Assembly (NCBI GenBank): GCA_963082875.1
Contig: OY720100.1
Location: 7,254,001-7,318,000 of the forward strand
Direction of reading: 5' to 3'
Source of the DNA: Corella eumyota
Taxonomy: Eukaryota > Chordata > Ascidiacea > Phlebobranchia > Corellidae
Length of the DNA: 64,000 bases
The position numbers and the translations under genes are program-made. Below are positions 32,673 to 45,000 of this stretch, piece by piece. Each line of letters opens with the position of its first letter. Position 1 is the stretch's first letter. The notes under the pieces were generated by a model. The model did not search any database, had not been told where the DNA came from, and was given only the letters and a program-made list of their open reading frames with translations.

Positions 32673-35127
32673 ATGGTAGAAAAAGAAAGACAAGATAAAG
32701 GCTGGGGTATAAAAACAAACACACGACAAAAAGTTGTTCTCAGTTTCTTGATATTTTCGTCCGAAATATTTCTTATCTTTTCTGGGTTTGCAGTACTGCT
32801 GTTTCTGCAATCGAGTATCAACGTAACAGATGGTGTAGGTAAATAAAATAAACTAAATACTTTTTAGGTAATACTTGTAAAATGCCAATGGCCATCCCAA
32901 TTAAAAAAAAAACTAAAACAAGTCTATGTATTTTTTTCAAAGGTGTTGCAGCAGTTACTGCTATCTATATAACAGCAACTTTATTCAGTGCTTTCATTGT
33001 ACCCATACTCATAAAAAGACTGGGTTTGAAATGGTCGGTATTAATTAGCGAAGCTTCCTATTTGATATTTATACTTGCTAATTTTTACCCAGGTATAGAT
33101 AAAACACAAACAAAAAAGATGATGGTCCAAAATAATAAAAAGAATATTTTAACAAATTTATTGTAGAATTCCGTAATAGTTAAAAGTCTTTTAAATAATT
33201 TACAAAAAGTGGTTAATTTCAATGATTTTTAGTGAAATACGTTCTTATTCCGGCTGGAGCTATCGCTGGTATAGGGGAAGGTCTTTTTTGGCCTTGCATG
33301 ATGCTGATTGCTGTTATTTACGCCAGAAAATATTCGAAGTTTGTTGGTCAAAATGAAGATAAGTGTGCCACACGATTTATTGGGTACATATTAATACCCT
33401 GCCAAATCAGCATGGTGAGTTTTTTAAGTGTTTTAGGTATTCTTAAATATGGCTAAGTGTTAAAAAACACTTCTGCGTTTAGGTTTTTGGCAATCTTCTT
33501 AGTTACGGTTTATTATTTGGAAACAAGTTATCTACCAATACCACAAGTACTAACGCTTCAATGGTTCAAAATTATTCGTTTTGTGGAGCGAACGACTGTC
33601 AAGATCCCGACGTGATATTCGAAAGCCAAGAACAATATCAACCGGCCTCTCAAGTTATACTTTACGTTGTGTTTGGGATTTTGGCCGCGATGATTGTCAT
33701 AGCAATGTTCTTGCAAGTTTTCTTTATTCGCGAGATGAGTTTAACTGACAGCTCAGAAGAAAAACATGAAGAAATAAAACAGGTTTTTAACTGTTTAATT
33801 TAAAATGAAATGTCATAAGTTTGTAACCAGAATTTTAAATCCTATTAAACCTTATACAAAAGATATTTAGTAAGACTATATTGGCATGATCAATAATCTT
33901 AAATTTTAGTCGTAAAATCCCACATTTTATTTAAAATAAACATATAGCCTAAACAAATGTTGATTAAGGAAAGCTTTATGTTGTCCATCTTTACCATTAC
34001 GAAGGCAACTTTTAAGCAAGCCACGTCCATCAAAGCTCTTCTTGTTACACCGTTAGCAATGTATATTGGCTTCTTACTAACATTTATTGTTACCGAGATA
34101 AACAGAGCATTTGTGTCTTGCATTTTGGGCGTCGATAAAGTAAGTAACCAACCTTCGAAACCTCACTTTAAACCAATATTTTTAAAACTCCTTCAAAACC
34201 AAAAACTCCAAATTTTATTTTTAAAACTCCTTCAACGTTACACTTTTATCTTGTTTGTTTAGCTAAAACAATAGACTGATATATTATAGACACAAATTAG
34301 TGGAATTTAAATTAATTAGTTAGGTCTGCTGATGGCGATTCTCGGTACAGCAGCCGCCATATCATCTTACATCAATCCGAAGCTAGCTACCGCGTTTGGA
34401 CGTAAGCTTCCGTATGGAATTGGGTTTTGCCTGGACATGCTTATTTACTTGACATGCCTACTATGGGTCCCTAACGATTTAAGCGTATGGGTAATTTATT
34501 TGCTGTGCGCAGGGGGAGGATATTCGTATGGTCTTTGGCAACCGCTTATAAATGGTAAAGTGCCTAATTTTTTTAATATTTAAACACTTGCTTAGGCGAG
34601 CATTTTGTACATGCATATAGCGGAAAAGCGAATTTTGTATGCACTACTTGGTCTCATCTTCCATTATTAAGTAAATACACAAATGTTATTTTTTAATTAC
34701 ACTTAACTTCAAGAACAATTTAAAAACCCTTGACATTTTTTGTGATAAATTAAACTATTTTTAGATATGCATGCAGCTTATTTTCCCGACAACATGGATG
34801 TTGCAATAACTCTTTGTTTTTGTTGGATGTATCTTGCTATGGCGATACAAAATGCTTGGAGTACAAGTCTATGCGTCTACGTGAAGATATATATTCACAT
34901 TGGCATCCTGTGCATTTCCTTGCTGGGTTACGGTAAAAATATTTTAACTGATTTGCGTTGGCAATATTATTATAAAAATATTTATTTTAAATTATGAAAA
35001 TATATAAAACGCATGCTAATAAAAATATAACTTTGATTAAGGTCTGGACGAATACTTATTCTACTACAGAAAACCAAAACCCAAAACAACAACATCAAAG
35101 AATAGTGGCAGCAATGTGCTTTTATAA
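32673..35127 (+). CDS. UNC93A: UNC93A-like multi-pass membrane protein (major facilitator fold)
   Basis: Eight exons: 32673-32838, 32943-33092, 33233-33414, 33483-33782, 33969-34143, 34324-34554, 34765-34932, 35042-35127; 485 residues, close to the usual length of about 460. Family landmarks include KVVLSFLIFSSEIFLIFSGF (first helix), ITATLFSAFIVPILIKRLGL, IAGIGEGLFWPC, and an exofacial segment with Asn-X-Ser/Thr sites and two cysteines (SFCGANDC). The C-terminal half has further helices and a DMHAAYF stretch, then a short basic cytosolic tail. UNC-93 proteins act as channel or receptor accessory proteins; transport by UNC93A is unproven. Exon 5 has two donors 4 nt apart, and only the GTAACC donor keeps the frame. 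The start MVEKERQDKGW was chosen over an upstream in-frame Met because it resembles the cytosolic N-terminus of the family. Confidence 0.85.
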
Positions 35128-35892
35128 AATAAAAATAAGACCAAGTCATTTAACCTGAAAAAAATTGTCAAAATATGTTATTAAATAAATTAGAGCAAAA
35201 TTGTTTGTGAATTTATCAGAGATCCTGTACAGGGTAAAATTTTGGGTGAGATTTGTGTAACAGCTACGCACCGTTCCTATAGAACAAGCCGGATATAGAC
35301 AAGATATGCTTCATATGTATACCTACCATGTTAAAATGTCAAATTTACCTTACCCGCCACCTGCCCTTTAACATAGCGTCTATTTTAAGTTAATCGTAAA
35401 GCGAGGTATATGCTACGTAAACGTTGCGTTAAAACAAACTAGACAAGACATGATAGATTACCTGAACGCTCCGTGCGTCATTTAAACACAGAGGCATAGG
35501 CGTAACGCCGCTCCTATTTTACCTTCTATATATTTTGTCAGGGTGTTTTCCGATGTATGAAAGTTAAACCCGTTTTTCTCCAAAAATTTAAGGTGGTTTA
35601 CGTCTAAAAATGTCAGACCACTACAGTTTTAACAACTAAGTTGTACAGAGAGTTGCAATAACATGCATTTTAATCGATCGTACTTGAAAACAACGAGTGA
35701 TAAAGTTCAAACTAACGTTAATGTTTGTATAGAAAGAGAAAAACGTTAAAGCAGCCCAGTATAGAAATTTTATAAAATTTACCAAAAACAGGAAAGTAGA
35801 TTAAATTTTTAAATATAACTTGGTTAATGTAGTGTGATTTTTTACAATTTGTGTAAGCTAAGAATATAGACATAAGACATAAGCCAGTAAAA
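35128..35892 (+). other. Intergenic region between UNC93A and the first EGF-TM gene
   Basis: AATAAA directly follows the UNC93A stop codon (35128-35133). Between about 35,220 and 35,590 base composition is more mixed than around it, which hints at a decayed repeat or promoter, but I could not define ends or a partner copy. Confidence 0.4.
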
Positions 35893-37371
35893 ATGACGTT
35901 ATTAAAATATGCAAAAACGATGTTATTAATGGCGATTTTGGCAATGATCGTCGAACTATCTCACCAACAAAGTAAGTACAAACTTTAAAAAATTATATAA
36001 GGGCGGTTTTACAGGTAAAACATTGTTTTAAATGTAAGCTATGTCCGTCTTCGACGCTGCAATCTTGAAATTAAATTTATTGTAATATTAACAAAACTCA
36101 CGGTACTTTAATTTACAGCTACTTGTGAACTGGATTGTGTAAACGGGGATTGTATTTTATTGGAAAACGGAGAACCATCATTTTGCAGGTAAACGAACTT
36201 TTCTTTACTCTAGTTGCTAACGGTTACATTATGTTTTAATTTTTGTTTATATCATGGTATTAAAACTACCGCCAACAATTAATTTTATCAAAAACTTTGT
36301 GATTCGTCTAAGATAATAATAAAGAAAGTTAATTTATACTAGCTTAATGGAATATATAAGGCTTTTGTTTGTTAATGACTTAGTTGTTGCCACACCTGAC
36401 TTTAACTATTTGAATGATAACGTGCCATTGTAGATGGGTGAGATTTTTCTCTGCCTCCTTAAAAGCAAAGTATCGTGTTTCTGTTTTTTTGTTGAAAATA
36501 TCTATTCAGCTTAATTAGAAAACAAGAAACTGTTTTTTTTTTCTGTTGTTTTAGTGAATTATAGTAACACGTGGATATCAAACGTAATATGCCGTCTACT
36601 GTAGCGTATCAAAAAGTTGAAATGCATTAAACTGAGAAAGTATACCGTTTTAGGTCTTTACAAACCCATTCCGTACATTTTGAATTTTTTAAAACGTTCT
36701 AAGATTAAGTCCATTTTAAAATTATAAAACTGTTCTAAGATCAAGTCCCAACACGAACTTAAAAATAAATTGTACTTGATGTGCAATGACGTCGCGGAAA
36801 TATGTTTTTACGCTTGGCTGTAACTGTATTTAAGAACCTAAAATTAGAAATTCAAAATATTAACATGTTGTTTTATATGTTTGCAGATGTTCTGAAGGAT
36901 ATACGGGACAATTGTGCGACCAATCAAGTAAGTATTAACCAGAATAATTTTAACTCTTGCCTGGATGTAAAATATGGCTAAACTAAACATTTTAAACTTG
37001 AAAACGATTAGTTTGGATTAAACGTATAGTTCGTATGTTTATTTAAAATTTTAAATTCGCCAACGATATTCAACGTACTGTTTACTTTGTTTTTTTTATA
37101 AAGACTGGTAAACCTTTGTGTTTTGGTAAATAGCTTTTATCTGACAATAAACCAAATATAAATATCACTGGTTTAAACCAAAGTCCGTAATCTTGCTTAA
37201 AAAATCGTATTATAAATTTACTTTTCTGAAATAACATTTTTGGGATTTACAGATTCATCGAGAATTGCAATAATATGTCTCGGTGTTTTCTTGGGAATTG
37301 GTGTTATTTTGTTGATTGGAGTTTTAATCTGGTATTTTGTTAAGGAAAGACCTAATTACCTGTATACCTAA
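35893..37371 (+). CDS. Small single-EGF transmembrane protein 1
   Basis: Four exons: 35893-35971, 36119-36188, 36887-36927, 37253-37371; 102 residues, introns in phases 1, 2, 1. It has a signal peptide (MLLMAILAMIVELSHQ), then one EGF domain with six cysteines in the order C-x3-C-x4-C-x10-C-x-C-x8-C, including CSEGYTGQLC. A transmembrane helix follows (IAIICLGVFLGIGVILLIGV) and a short tail KERPNYLYT. The C-x3-C first spacing is closer to Notch/laminin-type EGF repeats than to growth-factor EGF. The next gene is a tandem paralogue. It could be a membrane-anchored ligand or an adhesion peptide; nothing in the sequence decides. Confidence 0.8.
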
Positions 37372-38080
37372 AAAATTTCTTTAAAAATTCTCTCAAATGC
37401 CAAACTTGTAATATTCGTATGCACCAACGTTTTTTTGTACAAGTGATTTTTACCGATTACCTTTTTTGCATTTACTACTCTTTATTACCGTAAAATTATT
37501 AAAAATATTATGCATGTATAATAAACATTATTACCTTTTTAACACCACAATCCTAACAACAAAAAAAATAAACCCTTTATATTTATATAAGTAAACCGCA
37601 TACATTTTTCAAAGTAGTAATTTAAATAGACCTTATGACGAAAGTTAACCCAAGCAAGACGACATTCGGGAACTGCAAATTTTAGACTAAAATAGTTTTA
37701 AGTTGTAGTGCGTGCAAGTCAATTTTATTTAAACGTTGGATAGTTAAGACAAGGGATAGAACAGTTACAGGCTTAAATTATTACAGTAACAAGATTAAGA
37801 TAAAACTTTAAGCTAAATTAACAAAATTCTATCTTTGATGGAACATAGTTTAAAATTGGTAAAGTTTAAAATAAGGGCTAACTATGAAAAACAAAACAAT
37901 TTTAAAAATTGAGCAAAAGATTCTAAATCTAACCATTTAATTTATATTACACAAGTTTTACGTTGTAATTTTATAAGCGTAAATTTATAGTAAAGTTTAC
38001 ATGTAAAAACATTTTGATAAAAATAACAATCTAAAGTTGTTTTCGTAAATATTTAGAAAGTAATTTAAAGTAAATCAAGC
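37372..38080 (+). other. Intergenic region between the two EGF-TM genes
   Basis: About 0.7 kb of AT-rich sequence that holds the 3' flank of the first gene and the promoter of the second. No other feature is recognised. Confidence 0.5.
37520..37525 (+). terminator. Poly(A) signal candidate of EGF-TM gene 1
   Basis: AATAAA lies about 150 bp after the stop codon of EGF-TM protein 1 in AT-rich sequence. Confidence 0.4.
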
Positions 38081-39078
38081 ATGTCTGAATGGACAAAATT
38101 GTTTTTTTTCCTAACTATATTGGCAACAATACATTTATCATTACAGCAAGGTAAGCTACATTGTTTTTTAAATAAAAATTAGTGTTTTAGATATTTCAAC
38201 TTTTTTAAGTTAAAATTTAAAGGTCTAATGAAACATGTTATTGTAAAATTAGAGTTATCGTAGTTACAAATTTCGGCAGGGTGAATAGGCAGAATCCAAA
38301 ATTACTGAAGTAGAATAGGGTGTGACGTTAAATCACCCATTGACGTAAAATCATGCGCAAAATAAGTTTATAAATATGTAAATTAGAACTAGCCATTTCT
38401 TTATATCCAAGGAGAATGAGCCCCTTTATTTACGTACTTGCGTAAATGTGTGTATCACATCACGAGAAATTTATTTATAAATAAAATTACTTGAAATATG
38501 TTTTAGGCACGTGTTCGTTGAACTGTGAAAATGGAGAGTGCGCTGAATTACTAAATTCCGAAGAAATGTGTTTGTATGTATTTACAGTAAAAATATTTTT
38601 TAAGTTTAAATCCCTTTTATTTTGTTAGAAATTTGTTTTTGTAAATAAAACAAATATAAGATTTACGTATCATATGACTCTTTATAAACCTTTAAAAATG
38701 ATTTCTTATTATTTTTAGATGCTTTGAAGGCTACACTGGCGCCCTTTGCGACACACAAAGTAACTAAAAACTTTCTTTTTATTCAATAATCTAAACATGA
38801 CAATTATATACAGTATTAACTACGTAGTTACTTTATTTTTGAAGATTTTTCTAACAAAAAAAGTTAACACAATAAAAATTAATTTTATTTAATGACAGAA
38901 TCACAAATTTATACAACCTTTAAAGTTAACCCAAGCGTTTTGAAATATGTTTTTAGACTCGTCTCGGATAGCGATTATAGTGATCGGTGTGTTTTTGGGG
39001 TTCGGAGTTTTATGTTTATTCGGGGTGTTTGTTTGGTACATGATAATGCGAAGAAGAAATATGTCGATGGTGTTGTAA
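38081..39078 (+). CDS. Small single-EGF transmembrane protein 2 (tandem paralogue)
   Basis: Four exons: 38081-38150, 38507-38573, 38719-38759, 38957-39078; 99 residues, with the same phases 1, 2, 1 and the same 41-nt third exon as its neighbour. It has a signal peptide (LFFFLTILATIHLSLQ), an EGF domain C-x3-C-x4-C-x9-C-x-C-x8-C with CFEGYTGALC, a helix (IAIIVIGVFLGFGVLCLFGV) and a basic tail (RRRNMSMVL). Helix and EGF core are more alike between the two genes than signal peptides and tails, so the extracellular and membrane parts are probably what selection keeps. Confidence 0.8.
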
Positions 39079-39844
39079 AAATGTAATTTTTTTTTTAATT
39101 CTCAGATTTTCAACCTTTGTATATTTTCAACCTTTGTATATTTTTTGTGTTCGTTGATTATATTTTATGCATTTTTATAGTATTACATCTTGTTACTAAT
39201 TCTATACAACCTTATTTTTGGGGTACTGCATATTATCCAAAAATAATTTACGTACAACCCATTGTAACCAGTTATAAAATCCATATATTTCAAGAGTATT
39301 AACTAATACTATGAAAAGATTTATATAATTTTATATTCGCAACCATGGCCCCACTTTTCTTACTGTTTGTTATATAAAGTATAAATAAATTTCACAAGTT
39401 ATATACCCATTCATAGATTAATCACATGATATTTAAAATGACGTGAACAACTTCGATTTAGTATGGGAAAAATATATAATTAAATGATTTTTGACACTTA
39501 AAAGAGAAAATAGCTTTTACAAGTTATTATACCAATGCTAGCGACAGGTTAGCTGGCAACGGTTTCTACAAATAAAAGGTTATGACATAATATCATCACG
39601 AATCGAACCAAAAAAAAATTAAGTCCTTTTTGTGCCAACTCGCTTTTCGATAATTAACTAATTAGGCAAAACCCAGCACCTGGTATTACAATAAAGAGGT
39701 AAGTATTACAAATTTAGCACTTAACAACGAATGGTAGTTATTTTAAGAACAAACTTTATGCTATATAAGTTAGAGTTCGTTCAATATGAATTTAATCTTG
39801 AAACTTCATGATTTAAGTTCTGATTTCGTAAAGAATTTATAAAA
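39079..39844 (+). other. Intergenic region between EGF-TM gene 2 and gene D
   Basis: AT-rich, no gene. A TATA box for gene D is listed separately. A 61-codon open frame at 39117-39302 is low complexity and has no supporting context. Confidence 0.5.
39762..39769 (+). promoter_or_regulatory. TATA box candidate of gene D
   Basis: TATATAAG lies 83 bp upstream of the start codon, giving an expected 5' leader near 50 nt. Motif and position only. Confidence 0.5.
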
Positions 39845-41665
39845 ATGTTTAAAAGTTATTCGACTGTTCTTCTGATGTGTTGGATATGTGTTACTCAAGC
39901 TCAGTGGTGGCAAGGTAAATAATATTAGGTTAACGTAATGTCTTAAAATTGAGTTTTAAAACATTTGGTTTTAAATGTAAAACCTTGAAAACTGTGTAAA
40001 AATTGACTATTGCTTATGCAATATAAGAATCACAACAAAAATGTTTTCTGACATTTTTACAAATAAAATGAACCTAGGCACTGTTTAATAACTTTGAACA
40101 AACAATACACATGCTTAAAATTTTAACTTACGTTATCATCTTGATAAATCCAGAAAATTAAAAATATTCGATGTTTAGCATAGCGTGATAAAAAGAGATT
40201 TGAGATTTTTTAAAAAATCTATTTTTGTCGTATAGGGTACCAGCAGCAATCTCCACTAGAAAAATGGCAATCAGCCTTTAGCGAATGGAGACAGGAAATG
40301 TATAAATGGAGGCAATCCTCTTACTACTACAACCAGCCACAAGGCAACACTACGATTTCACCGTTAAAAGATCTGGATGCTGTGACGAAGCTAGCTTACG
40401 GTCTAGGGCTCCTAAACGACAGCGACATAAAGCGTGAAATATACATCGGCTCCGGGTTTCTGACTAATATGGCCGAAAGACTACGCAACCGTGATGACAT
40501 GAGAAGCGTAGCTGACGAAATTTTAAGAGAATTTTTCAACCCGGATACTAATCAAATAATACGAAGATTGGGTGAAGAAAAGGTGCAGCTGAAGGAAATT
40601 TTCTGCAGAGTTTTGGACTATCCCGATAACGAAAATGCGATGATGAAATTTGGCGGTTGGATAAATTGGCTGAAGCAATATCCTGATTGGGGCATGCCTG
40701 ATAAAATTGATTGGCTGCAGCGAATGCTCATACTATCCGCTATCGAAAACGAAGATTTTGGAGAAATGGTGTCTCGGAGTTTTGAAGGCGGGAAATTCCT
40801 TCCTCGACTCCGCCAACTTTTGATGAACGCTAATGGTCTTAGAATGGGCGACTCTTTCTTCAATTCACTCGCAGTTTTATCGCTTGCCGACTTTACAAAC
40901 AGCATTGCCTACGATCTGTACGACTTAGTCAAAAATTACATGGTAACCAACAAAGAATTCGTTACTATGGATACAATGCATATCTTGCTTGCTGTTAGAA
41001 ATATAACAGGCGACGACGCCGCAGCTGTGGTCCAGAATATCGTCGAATTGCTGCAAAACGAAACCTTGGAGGACTTCCAAATTAACTACCGACTTAAACA
41101 CGTGATCGACGATTTCGTAAAATTCGATAAAACTGGAAATTTCACAGCCGATTTGAGAGATGTTCTTTTATCTGAAGATGCTCCAATCCCACTGTCCGGA
41201 TTCGCATTGAAGATCCTTTTCCTTGTGATTCGGCCCGAAAGAGAAGAGTGTGATCTAAAGAAATTGTTTGATCTTCTTCCAGAAGGATGGGAAGAGATGT
41301 TGATGGACCCAGCACCGGAGTGGGACGCTTCTGACCAGTCATACCAGTCCAACAATAACCAACAACAATATGGTCCCCAGCAACAATATTGGTACCAACC
41401 ACAATATTGGAACCGGCAACAATATTGGTACCAACAACAATTTATGAACCAGCAACCAAGAGGACGGGATCGTTATCCAAATTATTATCGCCAATCTGGT
41501 TACCCATATCAATCAATTCAAAACGCTTATGGAACTTCTCAGCCATATGATCAAAATGGAATGTACCAGAACAACAAAGGTTATATCTACTCACCTTCAT
41601 ATTATCCGACAGGAAATAGCTTTGGTCAATATGAAAATTTCGATGACTCACGGGCTCGACCATAA
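39845..41665 (+). CDS. Secreted helical protein D with aromatic motif and Gln/Tyr-rich tail
   Basis: Two exons: 39845-39914 and 40236-41665; 499 residues, phase-1 intron. Exon 1 is a signal peptide ending TQAQWW. Exon 2 starts with KWQSAFSEWRQEMYKW, which matches the aromatic heptad-spaced motif at the C-termini of proteins A, B and C. Residues of about 60-370 are predicted by eye to be mostly helical, Leu-rich and acidic/basic mixed, with few cysteines (FCRVLDY, EECDLKK). No family is recognised. The last 120 or so residues are rich in Gln, Tyr, Trp and Asn with QQYWYQ-type repeats, like tyrosine-rich structural or adhesive proteins. A TATA box precedes it and AATAAA follows it. A structural extracellular (for example tunic or coat) role is inferred, not shown. 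Confidence 0.8.
41361..41455 (+). repeat. Degenerate QQYWYQ-type coding repeat in gene D
   Basis: Several imperfect copies of a CAACAATATTGGTACCAA-like unit encode QQYGP, QQYWYQ, PQYWNR, QQYWYQ and QQFMNQ in succession. Unit length is about 18-21 bp, and all copies stay in frame. Confidence 0.7.
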
Positions 41666-41764
41666 TTACCTAAATAGATTAGTGATTACACTGTAGGATT
41701 TAGAATTATGTTTAAACATTGTCGACTTCACGTAGAAAACAGAAAGTAAATTTAACAATATGGA

Positions 41765-41770
41765 AATAAA
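41765..41770 (+). terminator. Poly(A) signal candidate of gene D
   Basis: AATAAA lies 100 bp after the stop codon of gene D. Confidence 0.45.
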
Positions 41771-42023
41771 ACATTTGTTGGTTGGGTCTGTGCAATAAAT
41801 GAGTAGATAAAAATACTTTTTTTTGATTAAATGTGTGTAGCTTGCCACTAGATGAAAACAGAGAGCAAAAGTAAAAACTCAATTAAAATTCTAAAAACCC
41901 CAAAAATAATATCACCCTAGCTTGATGGTATTTTTTACAAAAAAAATAAACTCATAATTTATAATTTTTCTGCACCATTTAACTTGTATTATCTGCTCGG
42001 GCGACTCTCAGCAAGTTTATTTG

Positions 42024-45000
42024 TGACGTCACAATGTCTAAACTGTTCACAAGCCAATTTATTTCCGGCTATAAAATTACGCGCCAATTTATGACTGACA
42101 CTCACGTGTTAAAACAATGCTGACGTCAGCGTCGTAAAGTTTTACAGCCCCGGTCAAATTGCGCAAGCGCTTAAATATAATGACGCAAGGAATACAAGAG
42201 CCAAAATAAAATCAACAATGATATACATTAATTAGTATTTATTGTTTGGCTTTTTATGATTATATGTAGGTTTTAATACGTTATAGCTTTTAAGTATCTC
42301 AACTTCACAATTCATATATGCAAAACTTTAACCGCTCTTTTGCTCATAACAATCTTTAAAACAGGATTAGAAAATGTATAAAAATTTAATTAGTTGATCG
42401 GTCAAGGCTTTCAAGTTGGTTATCCTATCAAGCTGAGCAGTGGTCAATAAAACAAACGCGCTGTGCATTGTTACGTCACAATGTCGGCTTTGTCCGGTCG
42501 ACAAGAGTCGCGAGCGGACAATGGGGTTTACTGCACTACAAATACACACCCCGTTGGCTACCAGTGATTTACGACTTTGTTCCTAAAGTACAAGCCCTCC
42601 TCGGGGATTAAGCTTTGACTGCTTTGATCTTTTATCATTTACCGATCTATGGCAATCTTGTTTTTTTTGGTTGCTTCCAGGTTAATTTTGGTGACTTAAT
42701 TTCCGGTCAATTTAGACCGTGTGAAAGTAATACTGGTCATCCCAAACCCGTAAGTGTTACACATCACTACTTGATACTACTCCTAAACAGTAACCATGCA
42801 AATTAAGATATAACTTGATGACATAGACACTAAAAATAACACAAAATTATCCACACAAAAATAAAACAAACCAAGGCGTTTTTAAATAAATCTGGGCGCG
42901 TCTTGAAAAACACAATCTTACACGAATTCGGTGGTGCATCGAATTAATTTACATAAGTTTTAAGTTATGTGTTGTCAAGTTTAGAATAAAACCGCACAGT
43001 TAACTAATATAAAACTTTGTACCATGGTCACGTGTTAAATATATGGCGTGCAAAAGCTGCGCGTGCACGTGACTTTGATTTTATTATAGGAGAACTTAAT
43101 AATCACATAGAGGTATAGCTTCACACGTTTCTTCTATCGTCGAGTTATGGCCTTGCACAACAATGTCCGAAAACAATAAAACACAACTGGGCTATAAACT
43201 TTACGAGCTGCGTTAGAACTTTCCACAAAAGTTTCTAAATATTTGTTTTCGTTTTGTTTCGCTTTCGTCAGCGCAATTACCACTTGCCACAAGTATCTCG
43301 TTCAAGTCGTAAAATTAATCGTTTCACGCGTCATAATACCCGCTCTGCTTACGTCACAGCCAACGCAACCCCATTTTTAACCGGATGACGTCACTGGTAA
43401 ACCCTTTTGACGTAAAAAAAAGGTTGTTAACAGTTATTTTTACAAAAGTTTATTTATATGCAAATAGTAAAAAGTGAGTTTTTCACTAAAAAGGGGTTAT
43501 TTGATACTTAATTTGATATTTTAGTTGGGGTAGATGAAAGGTAAAATATTTTAAATACAACAAGTTATTTACGGAATTGTCTATCCCCTATACACAAACC
43601 AATCTGAAAAAATTACAACATCATTCTGTTAATAAAAGACACTTAACATATTAGAAATATAAACAATTGTTTTTTTTTAATTGTGAAACTTTTATTTTGA
43701 TTATCTTTCAAAGAAGATTTTTTTGTAGTGTGTACATCAACTGCATTTTCGAATAGAAAATATTAATAAAATAAATAAAAAGATTTGTATAAGAAAATTA
43801 CGTCATGCGTTGCAATCTATATTTGTTTAATCCATTTAATAAATCGCAAAATTGTGAAGTAACACGACCACAAAAAAAAAACATAGTTAAACTTGTTCTA
43901 TATAATGTAAACACGATGTTCATATATCTGGCTTAAGCAAAGAACTTTAAAGACACAGATTTGAAAAAATTAGAGATCTGTAAAATTGACGTCATTACAG
44001 AACCTCAAATGACCCCGGCTTATTAGCATATGAATCACGCCAGTGCGTCTTTTATTTACTTTTTTGCAACAAATATTTAACTTTTATATAAATGCACCGA
44101 GCATATCGAAATAACAAATACAGACAAAAACACGCGTTCTCTTGTTACGTCACAGAGCTACGGTACGTGACGTCATGTTTACGTTTGCTCGACGTTTGCT
44201 CGACTTTCGCCGCGTGGGTACAGACGCTGGTTGAGTAACAAAGTCATTAAAAGAAAAACTTGTTGTTTTGATGGAAAGTCACGCCGCGAATTTGAGTCAA
44301 CTTTTTAATTGTTACCTACAGAGCATGATACGCTCGTAAATAAATTATCAACTTTATTGTCTCGCAGGTTTGCGAGCATAGGTAACAATGTTTGGTAATC
44401 ACGACCCTCTTTTCAAGGGAACTCTAATTAATTTGACGGTGCGAAGCGTTAGATCATTGTTTTCAACGCTGTAACCCTTTACCAGGTGCGGTCCGCGTTT
44501 TGCACATAATTGTGCATAAAATTTTTTGATTTTTGTAGGCATAGGGTTTGTATTTGTATCTGATTGGGGCCGATCTATTGTTTAGTTAAGTTGTTATGAT
44601 CCAGAGACGTAATTACTTTCTACAAAATCAAAACAACAACAACTCCCAAAATTTTTACACATAACGGGAAACCCTGTATTTCAAATATATTAAAAATTTT
44701 TACAAAAAATATGAAATTTATAACAAAGCTCCAGACCAAATTTGTTTATTCAAATATAAATCAAGCCAAGAAAACGTCATAATACATCCAATATGACGTC
44801 ATGTTAAACCATGAAATGGGCTTAAAAGACTTGTCAAAATCGCGACAGTCGCATAATATCCTAATATCCTTACGGACGCTACATGCTGTGATACTTATCA
44901 CAAAAACGCGATACATCACTGGACAAAATCCGTTTTACTACTCGTGGTTTGAACTTAGCACAGCGGTGATTTTGTTAATTCGGACTGGACAAAAAATAAG

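Noticed and set aside
35220-35590. Possible decayed mobile element
   Set aside because: Composition differs slightly from the neighbours, but I found no terminal repeats, partner copy or coding remnant.
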